Assembly: GCA_035506575.1 (NCBI GenBank)
Contig: DATJPD010000055.1
Coordinates: 31,298-95,297, forward strand
Length of the DNA: 64,000 nucleotides
From: DATJPD01 sp035506575
GTDB lineage: Bacteria; Pseudomonadota; Alphaproteobacteria; CACIAM-22H2
Direction: 5' to 3'
The notes below the pieces were generated by a model, which did no database searches, was not told the origin of the DNA, and saw only the letters and a program-made list of their open reading frames with translations. The position numbers and the translations under genes were made by a program. This document shows, one piece after another, positions 52,423 through 60,918 of the stretch (position 1 is its first letter; every line of letters begins with the position of its first letter).

Positions 52423-53442
52423 TCAGCCACCGTACTTTTTCAGAGCGGCCTTGAGACTGGTGAAGTAAGCGCGCGCGGGCAGACCCTTTGCTTCCAGAGC
52501 CGCGAGTGTCGCGTCCTGGACCTTGGCTGCTGCGGCCGCGAACGACGCGCGCTCGGTATCCGTAAGCTGAATGGGCTGGATACCCTGCTTCAGCAGTATC
52601 TCTCTCTGTTCAGCCTCGCCCCTGTCGAGAACGGTTGCCCAGCCGGTCCGGCTCGCATCGAGCGTCGCGTAGGAGTCGATCAGCTGCTTCAGGTCGGGGG
52701 GCAGCCGATCGTAAGCGGCTGGGTTCATCACGACCGTAAATGCCACCCCTCCGATATTGGGGTCGGTGACGTATTTGACGACATCCTCCAATTTGAATGA
52801 CGTAGCGCCGCTGTAACCGATAGCGGCGCCATCGATAACACCCCTGCCGAGCGCCTCGTGTACGTCACCCGGCTGGACCGACATCGGCGTCGCACCAAAT
52901 GCTTGCAGCGTTGCCGAGATCACGGGCCCGGGATGCCGGATGCGAAGTCCCTTGAGATCATCGATCGAATGGATCGGCACCTTTGTCGTGAATATGGGAA
53001 CCGGTGGAGTCACCATAAAGCCGAGCACCCTCGTGCCGGCGTACTCCTTCGCTAGGTATTGATCGAGCAGGTCTCGAAGCGCCATGCTCGATGCGAACCC
53101 GCTCGGAGAGACACCGGGAAGCTCGACCAGCTCTGACAAAGGGAAGCGCCCAGGCGTTAGACCGTCCAGAACATAGGCCATATCGGCGACCCCGGCCCGG
53201 ACCAGATCGAACTGCCGTGGCGGCGGTCCCAACTGACTGTCGTGAAACAGGTCAAGCTTCAGCCGGCCTCCGGATTTCGCCATGATCTCACTGGCGACCC
53301 TCGTGAACTCCACGTTGAGAGGATTCGTCGGAGCCGCGAACAGCGAAACCTTCAACTCGATTGTCTGCGCGGCTGCTTGGGCGGTCGACATCGCGAGCAT
53401 CAGCGCGGCGATTGATGCAAACGTGCACAGAAGTCTTTTCAT
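52423..53442 (-). CDS. dctP: TRAP transporter substrate-binding protein DctP
   Basis: A 339-residue periplasmic protein. A signal peptide (LMLAMSTAQAAAQT) is followed by the DctP fold, with GLRIRHPGPVISATLQAFGATPMSV containing the ligand-carboxylate arginine (RHPG) region, quoted in blocks. AGGGAGG precedes the ATG. Ligand probably an organic acid, the substrate of the enzymes encoded upstream. Confidence 0.92.
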   Translation of the reverse strand: MKRLLCTFASIAALMLAMSTAQAAAQTIELKVSLFAAPTNPLNVEFTRVASEIMAKSGGRLKLDLFHDSQLGPPPRQFDLVRAGVADMAYVLDGLTPGRFPLSELVELPGVSPSGFASSMALRDLLDQYLAKEYAGTRVLGFMVTPPVPIFTTKVPIHSIDDLKGLRIRHPGPVISATLQAFGATPMSVQPGDVHEALGRGVIDGAAIGYSGATSFKLEDVVKYVTDPNIGGVAFTVVMNPAAYDRLPPDLKQLIDSYATLDASRTGWATVLDRGEAEQREILLKQGIQPIQLTDTERASFAAAAAKVQDATLAALEAKGLPARAYFTSLKAALKKYGG

Positions 53443-53472
53443 TGGTGCCTCCCTGAACCTTTGTTTTGCTCC

Positions 53473-54495
53473 TTATTGAGCGGCCGTCAGTCGGAGCATG
53501 GCCGCGGCATTCCCGTAGAAGATCTTTGATTTCTCGGAGTCGGCGATATCCAGCTCTTCGACGGCCCGCATGTTGTCGCGGATGAACATCGGACCCCCTT
53601 CGGGGTCGAACGGACAATCCGACGCGAACAGCACATGGTCCGCCGAGAAGAAGTCGAGGCCGCAGCGCAACGCCGATTGCGAACCGCCCACCACCGTGTC
53701 GCCATAGAACATGCGGAAATAGTCGACAGGACGCTTCGACATCCGCTTCAACAGCGACTCATAGTCCTCATCGGCGGTGCGCGATCCCAGTTGATCCCAC
53801 AGCGGTCCGACGCGACCCTCGAGATAGGGGATCGTGCCCCCGAGATGATGCGTAATGATCCTGAGGTCAGGCAGGCGATCCATCAGGCCTGAGAACACGA
53901 GCCTTGCAAGCGCCACGCTCGTGTCGTGGGGCCACGCAAGGACCTGCCAGATCTCGTATTTCGACTTCGGCTCCGCCGGATAATCGGCGACCGCCGGGCC
54001 GCGCGAGGGGTGCAGAAGGATCGGCAATTTGTACTGGTTCGCCATCCGCTCGAAGATCGGCGTGAACTCGGGGTCGTCGAGCGGTCGCCCGCACACATTC
54101 GTGAACATCTGAATGCCGCGGGCGCCGAGCTGGGTGATCGCGCGATCGATCTCCTCAAGCGACGCGCCGACATTGTTGAACGGCACGGCGGCGACGAAGG
54201 CCGGAAATTTCTCGGGCCAGCGCCGGCACAGATCAGCAAGGCCGTCGTTGGCGAGCCGTGCCAGCTCCGGCGTGACGTTCGGGCCGCCGAGCAGTTCGAT
54301 CGCCGGCGGCGAGCATGTCAGCACCTGCTGATAGCCGGGCCACTGGTCCATCATCCGGAGCCGGGCGTCGACGTCGTGGAGGAGCTTGATGCTGCTCATC
54401 CGCTTCGCCATGCCTTTATCGCGGACCAACTCCGAGAACTTCGCGAAATAGCGCGCCGGCATGATGTGGTTGAACACGTCGATTCTCGGACCCAT
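53473..54495 (-). CDS. Amidohydrolase-family (ACMSD-like) hydrolase or decarboxylase
   Basis: A 340-residue TIM-barrel protein of the amidohydrolase 2 group, which includes ACMSD and aromatic acid decarboxylases. Where many members have DxHxH, it reads IDVFNHIMP, so the first metal histidine is phenylalanine. The later ligands appear present: LLHPSRG, ITHHLGG and FASDCPFD. GGAGAG precedes the ATG. Decarboxylation or hydrolysis of an acid imported by the adjacent TRAP system is a reasonable guess. Confidence 0.85.
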   Translation of the reverse strand: MGPRIDVFNHIMPARYFAKFSELVRDKGMAKRMSSIKLLHDVDARLRMMDQWPGYQQVLTCSPPAIELLGGPNVTPELARLANDGLADLCRRWPEKFPAFVAAVPFNNVGASLEEIDRAITQLGARGIQMFTNVCGRPLDDPEFTPIFERMANQYKLPILLHPSRGPAVADYPAEPKSKYEIWQVLAWPHDTSVALARLVFSGLMDRLPDLRIITHHLGGTIPYLEGRVGPLWDQLGSRTADEDYESLLKRMSKRPVDYFRMFYGDTVVGGSQSALRCGLDFFSADHVLFASDCPFDPEGGPMFIRDNMRAVEELDIADSEKSKIFYGNAAAMLRLTAAQ

Positions 54496-54519
54496 GTCTT
54501 CTCTCCATCCAGATGCGCG

Positions 54520-55638
54520 CTAGCGCAGCAACTCCGCGATGATGGTCTTGTACTCGTGCGTGGTTGGACGATAGGGACTCCGCAGGTTGAAAAAGCTTGC
54601 CGCGGCGTCGGCGGCCATCTCGTCCAAATCCGAAGGAGCGTAGCCCATGGCGCGAACCGTGCGCGGCAAGCCGACCCGGCGGGCGAGATTCTCCACCACG
54701 TCGGCCGCGCCTTCGCCAGGCTTCGCCATCAGCGCGTGTGCGAGCTGTTCCAGCTTTTCGCCGACGTGGGGCGCCAGACAACGCAACACGTGCGGCATCG
54801 CCAACGTCACGAGCACGCCATGATGCAGGCCGCGGTCACCCAGCGTATTGGCGACCGCGTGGGCGGGGCCGGGGCTCTTCGCGAGCGCCATCCCGCCTTC
54901 CAGCGCCGCCATCATCATCTGCCAGCGAGCCTCCCGATCAGAGCCGTCCGAGACCACCCGTTCGAGATAAGTGGCGACGCGCCGAACACCGCTCAGCGCG
55001 ATGGCATCGACCGGCGGGTTGACTGCGTTCGACAAGAAACCCTCGATGCAATGCGTGAGAGCATCCATGCCCGTGCCGGCCGTCAGATGGGGAGGGAGGG
55101 TGAACGTGAGTTCCGGGTCGCAGATCGCAACCTTGGGCACGAGATAGGGACTGCCGACCGCGCGGGCACGCGACGTCGCGGTGGGATGGATGCCCGCCCC
55201 ACGGGACGCCTCGCTCCCCGTGCCAGCCGTGGTCGGGATTGCGATCAGTGGCGCCACGTGTGGCGTGATTTTTTCCGGTCGCCCGAAATAGTCATCGAGC
55301 ATGCCCGAATGGGTGGCGCAGAGCGCAATCGCCTTCGACGCATCGATGACCGATCCGCCGCCCAAGGCGACGACGCCGTCGCACGCCTCGTTCTTGAAGC
55401 GCGACACCCCGGCCTCGACGGCGGCCGCCGTCGGGTTCTCCGGCACATCGGCAAACAGCACCAGTGTCTGGGTCTGACCGATCGAGTGCCGCATCCTATC
55501 TACCAGGCCGTGTTTGATCAGCCCCTGATCGGTGACCAGGAGAGGGCGCGTGACGCCCAAGGCCGCGAGTTCCGACGGCAACGACGCGAGCGCTCCGAAG
55601 TCGAACTGCACCCGCGGGAACTGCACCATCGGGATCAT
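54520..55638 (-). CDS. Iron-containing alcohol dehydrogenase (maleylacetate reductase-like)
   Basis: A 372-residue group III dehydrogenase with cofactor loop GGGSVID, the PTTAGTGSE stretch, and metal residues in GMDALTHCIEG (D and H), GPAHAV and GLHHG. It oxidises or reduces an alcohol/carbonyl with NAD(P)H. It may start at either of two methionines three codons apart. It lies between the amidohydrolase and the MetE-like genes in the same unit; the fold also includes maleylacetate reductases, so a ring-cleavage product is one possible substrate. Confidence 0.88.
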   Translation of the reverse strand: MIPMVQFPRVQFDFGALASLPSELAALGVTRPLLVTDQGLIKHGLVDRMRHSIGQTQTLVLFADVPENPTAAAVEAGVSRFKNEACDGVVALGGGSVIDASKAIALCATHSGMLDDYFGRPEKITPHVAPLIAIPTTAGTGSEASRGAGIHPTATSRARAVGSPYLVPKVAICDPELTFTLPPHLTAGTGMDALTHCIEGFLSNAVNPPVDAIALSGVRRVATYLERVVSDGSDREARWQMMMAALEGGMALAKSPGPAHAVANTLGDRGLHHGVLVTLAMPHVLRCLAPHVGEKLEQLAHALMAKPGEGAADVVENLARRVGLPRTVRAMGYAPSDLDEMAADAAASFFNLRSPYRPTTHEYKTIIAELLR

Positions 55639-55663
55639 GATCTCGAGCCATCTCAGATTAGAA

Positions 55664-56692
55664 CTAGGCGGTCGTAGCGCTTCGATGGATGTCGAGGAGC
55701 TTCGGAATCGTGGCCGGATCGCGCCGACCCAAGCCGCACTCGGTCGCCAGACCGAAGGATTTCAGGAAGCGGCTCGCGAGGTTGATACGCTTTCGGGTTC
55801 CCTCGATGCCGTCGGTGTAGTGAACCAGCCCGAGATAGAGTTCCGTTCCCGCGGGCAGCCGCAGATCCGCCAGCGGTGCGTAGTAGCTCTCCGACAGCCA
55901 GCCGCGCGGGATCGGCATATGAATCCAGTCGACGAGGCGCTTCGCCGCCGTGCAGAGCGCGTTCGAGAACGCAACACAGGTCCGGGTGTCCTTCGGCTCG
56001 ATGATGTGCTTGTGACCGGGATCGCCGTAGCAGAGATGGATACCGACCTCGACGTCGGCGGGCACGAATTCCACCTGCCGACGGACGCGTTCGACCGCAT
56101 TGCTCAGAACGTTTCCAAAATGGAGCTCATATCCGCCGTCAATTCCCACGATCTCATGGCACACGTCCCACTGGATCGAGAGCTGATCAGGTGGAATGGA
56201 GGCCACGAGCCGGTCCACCTCACGTTCCATCGCGGCCTCAAGCGCCGGCTCGACCTTGGCGCGATCTTCGACGACGACAAACCCGCTCAGGATCGCGAGC
56301 ACCGTCGGGATGCTGACTTGAAACCGCGTGGATGAGGGGATGGCGCCGCCGGCCTTGAGCTTCGAAAACGTCGAGAACGATTTGGCCGCCTGGGCTGCAA
56401 AACCGAGCGGCTTGAAATTGATGTCTTTTGCTCCGGGCCGCAGCTTGAAGAAGGGGCGCTTGAGCGTATCCTTGTAGCCAGGGAGCGCCACGCTCGCGTC
56501 TTCGAGCTCGAGCGCCGGATTGTCATCGAAGATATGACGTTGCCACCGGATCCAGTTGATCCGCTCACCGGTCTCACCATCTGGATAGCGGTGAGCGCAT
56601 TCGCCCACATGGTCGGCGAAGGCCCGAAAAACGGCCTCTTCATCCTTGAGCGGAACGCTGCCGACGAACAGGACTGGTCTGGGCTCACTCAC
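55664..56692 (-). CDS. MetE/UROD-superfamily protein A (Zn-thiol alkyltransferase-like)
   Basis: A 342-residue TIM barrel related to the C-terminal half of cobalamin-independent methionine synthase. It begins VLFVGSVPL and ends ATECGLGRRDPATIPKLL. The zinc pattern HxC (IHLCYGD) plus the distal cysteine (TECG) is kept; no clear counterpart of the MetE glutamate is seen. The GTG at 56692 is favoured since AGGAG stands 7 bp upstream; a GTG at 56707 also exists. It is a close relative of the protein at 57912-58982. Confidence 0.78.
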   Translation of the reverse strand: MSEPRPVLFVGSVPLKDEEAVFRAFADHVGECAHRYPDGETGERINWIRWQRHIFDDNPALELEDASVALPGYKDTLKRPFFKLRPGAKDINFKPLGFAAQAAKSFSTFSKLKAGGAIPSSTRFQVSIPTVLAILSGFVVVEDRAKVEPALEAAMEREVDRLVASIPPDQLSIQWDVCHEIVGIDGGYELHFGNVLSNAVERVRRQVEFVPADVEVGIHLCYGDPGHKHIIEPKDTRTCVAFSNALCTAAKRLVDWIHMPIPRGWLSESYYAPLADLRLPAGTELYLGLVHYTDGIEGTRKRINLASRFLKSFGLATECGLGRRDPATIPKLLDIHRSATTA

Positions 56693-56710
56693 GGCGTTTC
56701 TCCTCACTGA

Positions 56711-57886
56711 TTATGCGGAACCCCAGACGGCATCCGCCGTCTGGACCACAAGGGCCAACTTTCGCGTCATCTGATCGATCGTCATGACGTCGCTCATCAT
56801 GTCGCCCGAGAAGCCGCACTGCGGGCTGAGCGACAGCCGCTCAAGCGGCATGTACTCGGCGGCCTCGTGGATGCGGCGCCGCAAGTCGTCCATCGGCTCG
56901 AGCTCGGCGCGCTTCGTCGTCACTAGCCCCAGCACGACCGTCTTGTCTCGCGGCATCAGGCGGAGGGGCGCAAACGATCCGGCCCGTGGCGTGTCGTACT
57001 CGAGGTAGTAGTTGTCGATCTGCAGGTTGTTGAACAGGTAATCGGCGACGGCGTCGTACCCGCCCTCGGCGATATAGTGGCCGTGGCGGTTGCCGCGGCA
57101 GATGTGCATGGAGACAGTCAAGCTCTCCGGGCGGCCGATCAGCGCGCGATTGAGGCAGCCGACATACGCGGCCATGAGCGCGTGCGGGTCCTCACCCTCG
57201 GCTTTCATGCGCGCCACGTGTCGCTCGTCGCACATGCAGGCGTTGACGACGTCATCGAACTGAATGTGCGTACATCCGGCGGCGACGAGAGCGTCAATCT
57301 CGCACTTGTATGCGGCGGCCATGTCGTCCCAGAACTTTGCGAGATCCGGATAGACTTGGCGATCGATTCGGGCCCGGCCAGTGGCGCCCATGAAATAGTA
57401 ATCCTGGGGCGCCGGTATCGTGACCTTCGGGACGCCCTTAGTCACCGACTTCAGGAACTTGAATGCATCGACATTCGCGCTGCCGATCCAGCGAATGGGT
57501 CGGTCGACGCGATATTGGACGCTGACGTTCTCGACATCCTCGGTCTTGCTTTTGCCATGCCGCTCGTCCGACCGAAATCCAGTGGCCTGCCCCGGAGTAA
57601 CCGTCAGTGACATGTCGAGGCCGTCGAGCGAGCTCAGGAACTCGGTCAACCAGACCTGCCGGCGATATTCCCCGTCCGTGATCGTCTTGAGCCCGACGTC
57701 CTCCTGCAGCTTCACGATGTCCCGGATATAGCGGTCCTCGATACCCCGAAGATCGAGGTTGTCGTGTTTGCCGAAGCCACCCTCTCTCTTGAGCCCCCCG
57801 AGGAGCCGCATGCGCGCTTGGCGAAGCTCGGCGGGCCGATGAAGACTCCCGACGTGCTCGGCGCGGAATGGCGGATTTCGCTTCAT
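56711..57886 (-). CDS. Cobalamin-independent methionine synthase II-like protein (MetE C-terminal type)
   Basis: A 391-residue single-barrel MetE-like protein beginning RAEHVGSLHRP. The zinc site looks complete: HxC in MHICRGN, glutamate in YYLEYDT and cysteine in SPQCGFSGD. It lacks the N-terminal folate-binding half of MetE, so it probably moves methyl groups between other partners. The ATG at 57886 has GGAGG 12 bp upstream. It is sandwiched between two related smaller proteins, an arrangement I have not seen described. Confidence 0.85.
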   Translation of the reverse strand: MKRNPPFRAEHVGSLHRPAELRQARMRLLGGLKREGGFGKHDNLDLRGIEDRYIRDIVKLQEDVGLKTITDGEYRRQVWLTEFLSSLDGLDMSLTVTPGQATGFRSDERHGKSKTEDVENVSVQYRVDRPIRWIGSANVDAFKFLKSVTKGVPKVTIPAPQDYYFMGATGRARIDRQVYPDLAKFWDDMAAAYKCEIDALVAAGCTHIQFDDVVNACMCDERHVARMKAEGEDPHALMAAYVGCLNRALIGRPESLTVSMHICRGNRHGHYIAEGGYDAVADYLFNNLQIDNYYLEYDTPRAGSFAPLRLMPRDKTVVLGLVTTKRAELEPMDDLRRRIHEAAEYMPLERLSLSPQCGFSGDMMSDVMTIDQMTRKLALVVQTADAVWGSA

Positions 57887-57911
57887 TGACAAGGCTTGCC
57901 TCCGTTGGCAG

Positions 57912-58982
57912 TCAGGTTGCTTCTGCCGCCATGTCGGACACGGCAGCGTGGATCCGGAGCAACTTGGGGATCGTCTCCGGCGGCCGCCGACCGAGCCCGC
58001 ATTCTGTCGCAACTCCAAATTCCGTGACGACGGTCCGCGCGGCCGCGAGCCGTGCTCGCGCTCCGTCGAGGCCGTCCGTGAAGTGGATTAACCCCAGATA
58101 GAGGCGCTCGCCCTTTTTGAGCCGAAGGGCCGCGAGTGGCGCGAAATACTCCCGGTCCGTGCGGCTGCGCGGCACAGGCATGTGAATCCAGTCGATATCG
58201 CGTTGGGTCGCGGCTGACAGCGCATTGGCGACCTTGACCATCAAGCCCATGTCCTTCGGCTCGATGATGTGCTTATGCTGAAAGTCGCCGTAGCAGAAAT
58301 GATAGCCGAGCTCGATGTCGGCGGGGATATGGTCGCCGAGCCGCGCGAGGCGCTCGAGAATGCCGCGCTCCGGGTCGTCGAACCAATGCGGCCGGGCTCC
58401 GTCGAGGTTCTCGATTTCGTGCGCAGCATCCCACTGAATGGCGATTTCGCTGTGTGGCAGCGACGACGCAATCTCGTCGATCTCTTGAAGCATCCGCCGC
58501 TCGTACGGCTTCTCCACGACTAGGCGCTGCTCCGGTGGCAGGCGCTGGTCCAAGACGTTGTAGGGTGTCGGGATCGAGATCTGGAGCCGGCAGCCGCTGT
58601 GGACCACGCCTTCGCGTTTCAGGCGGGCAAAGACCTCAAAGGACTCCTTTGCGACTTTCGCGTAGCCGAGTGGGCCGAACGTCAGTTTGGCCGGATCGGC
58701 ATCCGGTTTGAGGTAATGCCATCCTTTGAGCCGCCAGGCGGGCTCGGCGACAGAGTTACGCCAATCGACCTCAAGACCGGCCGTGGGCTGGCGCTGGAAC
58801 ATCGGATGCGATTCGAAGACCGGCGCCTGCCATTCGATCCAATTGAGCCGAGGACCGGTCTCGCCGTCGGTGATCCGGCTCGCTCGCTCGCCGACGAGCG
58901 TGGCGACCGCGCGGAACACGTCCTCGGCGCTGCCGAGGGGAACGCTGCCGACAAAGAGCACGTCGTAATGTTTCTTGACCAT
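57912..58982 (-). CDS. MetE/UROD-superfamily protein B (Zn-thiol alkyltransferase-like)
   Basis: A 356-residue paralogue of the protein at 55664-56692: DVLFVGSVPL at the start, DGETGPRLNWIEWQ, HFCYGDFQHKHIIEPKD with the HxC zinc motif, and ATECGLGRRPPETIPKLL at the end. The ATG at 58982 has AGG upstream at 8 bp and matches the paralogue's start; an ATG at 59009 is possible. The two paralogues are clearly diverged, so they may form a heteromer or handle different methyl/alkyl donors. Confidence 0.78.
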   Translation of the reverse strand: MVKKHYDVLFVGSVPLGSAEDVFRAVATLVGERASRITDGETGPRLNWIEWQAPVFESHPMFQRQPTAGLEVDWRNSVAEPAWRLKGWHYLKPDADPAKLTFGPLGYAKVAKESFEVFARLKREGVVHSGCRLQISIPTPYNVLDQRLPPEQRLVVEKPYERRMLQEIDEIASSLPHSEIAIQWDAAHEIENLDGARPHWFDDPERGILERLARLGDHIPADIELGYHFCYGDFQHKHIIEPKDMGLMVKVANALSAATQRDIDWIHMPVPRSRTDREYFAPLAALRLKKGERLYLGLIHFTDGLDGARARLAAARTVVTEFGVATECGLGRRPPETIPKLLRIHAAVSDMAAEAT

Positions 58983-59030
58983 AAGGTTACCTGACTTTCT
59001 GGGCGTCATCCGCCCGCTGACGAGCCGTCC

Positions 59031-60047
59031 TCAGTGCAGCCGCTGGGCCGCCTCGTTCATGATGCCGAGGTCCACGTATTTGGAGACGTCGAGGCGTGAC
59101 TTCAGGAGCCCGAGATCATGTTGCAAATCGACATTCGACTGCAGCGCCTGCACGTTCGGAATGCCGTTGGGGTCCCGGTAGTAATCCTTCGACGTGAAGA
59201 CCCAGCTCGCGAAGCGCGCGGCGGGCTGCTTCGTGTAGTCCGCGATGATCTTGACGACCTCGTCGTGGTTGGCCGGGTCGGTGTACCAGCGCGTCGCCCG
59301 CAGTGCGTCCTCCATGAAATCCACCAACGCCGCCCGGTTCTTCGCCAAGAACTCGGCGCGCGCCGTCCAGATCGAGAACGCCGAGCGTCCCATCGCATCC
59401 TTCTGGGTGAACAGCAGCCGTACCTTGCTGCGGAGCTGCGGATCGTAGGTGAACGGCGGGATGATCATCGCCAGGTCGACCTTGCCGTCGAGCAGCATCG
59501 CCGGCATGTTCGGAAGCGCCGTCTCAACCACCGTCACGTCCTTGCTCTCGTCGAGGCCGCCTTTGCGCAGCATTGCCCGCATGCCCATGTCGGCCGCACT
59601 GCCGGCGGCATTGGTCGCGACCACCCGTCCTTTGAGATCCGCGACCTTCTGGACTGGACTGTCGGCGCGCACGAAGAACTCGTTCGAATAGAAGCCGGGA
59701 ACACCATCTTCCATCTCGGCGGCAATGACCCTGAGATCGCTCATCCCGGCATTGACAATTGCCGTCGCGAACACCGAATAGGCGAACGGGGCAATGTCCA
59801 AATCGCCGCTCGCCATTGCCGAGATCATCAAGGGCGTCCCCTGGAACCGGATTGCTTCCAGCGAATAGCTCTTCCCGAGATGTCGGGCGATGCCGTCTTT
59901 GGCAAACATGATTGGCTGCAATTCGGCCGGGGTGACGACCCAGCCGATGCGAATCTTGACGGGCTCCGCGGCAACGGCCCCCGTGCTAAATGCCGCGATG
60001 GAGATCGCGGCAGCCCATAGACATAGGCGTACCCAAGCAAATCGCAT
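59031..60047 (-). CDS. Orphan ABC substrate-binding protein (NrtA/SsuA-like)
   Basis: A 338-residue periplasmic binding protein with signal peptide (FSTGAVAAEP) and an SsuA/NMT1-type fold (MISAMASGDLDIAPFAYS, DLKGRVVATNAAGSAADMG). No ABC permease or ATPase gene accompanies it; the only transporter in the unit is the TRAP system. It may use a permease encoded elsewhere. The ATG at 60047 follows a GGGAGGGAT. Confidence 0.87.
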   Translation of the reverse strand: MRFAWVRLCLWAAAISIAAFSTGAVAAEPVKIRIGWVVTPAELQPIMFAKDGIARHLGKSYSLEAIRFQGTPLMISAMASGDLDIAPFAYSVFATAIVNAGMSDLRVIAAEMEDGVPGFYSNEFFVRADSPVQKVADLKGRVVATNAAGSAADMGMRAMLRKGGLDESKDVTVVETALPNMPAMLLDGKVDLAMIIPPFTYDPQLRSKVRLLFTQKDAMGRSAFSIWTARAEFLAKNRAALVDFMEDALRATRWYTDPANHDEVVKIIADYTKQPAARFASWVFTSKDYYRDPNGIPNVQALQSNVDLQHDLGLLKSRLDVSKYVDLGIMNEAAQRLH

Positions 60048-60158
60048 CGCTTATCCCTCCCTTAAGCTGTGGCTTTCCTCCGCGCCGTTCGTCGACGCTT
60101 GATTCGCGGTTTGACGGGCTCTGTGGCTACTCCCCTAGTGATTTCCAGGTCTTTTCCA

Positions 60159-60788
60159 TTAGTCGGCCGAGCCGGCCACGCCCGTGGCTTCCGCTGGTTC
60201 GGCGGTCCGCGCACCGCGTCCCGAGCCTTCGCTGTAGGACAAGAGGCCGCCATACACCTGATCCATCGACTTGCGGCCAATTCGCGCGAGCATCTCGCTC
60301 TCGGCGATCGAGACCGCTTTGCGGACAGTTCGCATGAAGCGCCGCCCCTCCGGCGTGAAGATAACGATCTTCGCCCGGCCGTCCTCCGGATCGGGCCGAC
60401 GTTCAACGAGCCTGAACTCCACGAAATCATCGACCAGTTCGCCCATCGCCTGTTTCGTTAGACCGCTACGGGCTGCCATTTCCGTAAGGCGCGTGCCCTC
60501 GAAATCGAGGTTTCGGGGCACATGCAGATGAGCGAGTCGTATTTGCCGATAGCCGCTGTCGTTGATGACCTTGAGAATACGCAGCTCGAATTGCCGCGCG
60601 GAATTCACGAGCAGCCGGCTCATGTTGAGCTGCCGCCACGCCGCATCTGCGTCGCTCGCACCGATACGTGGTGTCGAAGGCCGTTTTGTTGCCATAGGAA
60701 TGTCCGTGATGTGCAGGGGATGGGTCGACTCGGCGCGTCCCCCGTGAAGCGCCAGTCGCTCCTCTAACACGGCCATCCGCTCCTCCAT
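60159..60788 (-). CDS. MarR-family transcriptional regulator
   Basis: A 209-residue winged-helix regulator. The core is ARQFELRILKVINDSGYRQ, LTEMAARSGLTKQAMGELVDD, then RPDPEDGRAKIVIFTPEG (quoted in blocks). The N-terminus is extended by some 50 polar residues and the start is unsure (ATG at 60788, 60773 or 60695). It lies upstream of the orphan binding protein on the same strand and divergent from the FAD oxidoreductase, so it likely controls both halves of the island through the repeats at 60807-60867. Confidence 0.88.
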   Translation of the reverse strand: MEERMAVLEERLALHGGRAESTHPLHITDIPMATKRPSTPRIGASDADAAWRQLNMSRLLVNSARQFELRILKVINDSGYRQIRLAHLHVPRNLDFEGTRLTEMAARSGLTKQAMGELVDDFVEFRLVERRPDPEDGRAKIVIFTPEGRRFMRTVRKAVSIAESEMLARIGRKSMDQVYGGLLSYSEGSGRGARTAEPAEATGVAGSAD

Positions 60789-60806
60789 AGAAAATTAGTC
60801 TGATTT

Positions 60807-60867
60807 TTGACCGTCAGGATTCCGTACTAAATTCGGCGAGTCAAGCCGTCATTGTGCTTGACCGTCA
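60807..60867. promoter_or_regulatory. Repeated TTGACCGTCA sites in the divergent marR/oxidoreductase region
   Basis: TTGACCGTCA occurs at 60807-60816 and 60858-60867, 51 bp apart, about five helical turns. Each contains the near-palindrome TGAC-C-GTCA. Flanking ATTAGT/ACTAAAT half-sites add symmetry. These are candidate operators for the divergent MarR regulator. A weak minus-strand promoter (TTGACT at 60844-60839, AATCCT at 60821-60816) would overlap the first site. Confidence 0.5.
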
Positions 60868-60918
60868 TCTCGTCAAGATGCCTTACTAATTTCTCTGATC
60901 GCTCATAAGAAGACGGGG

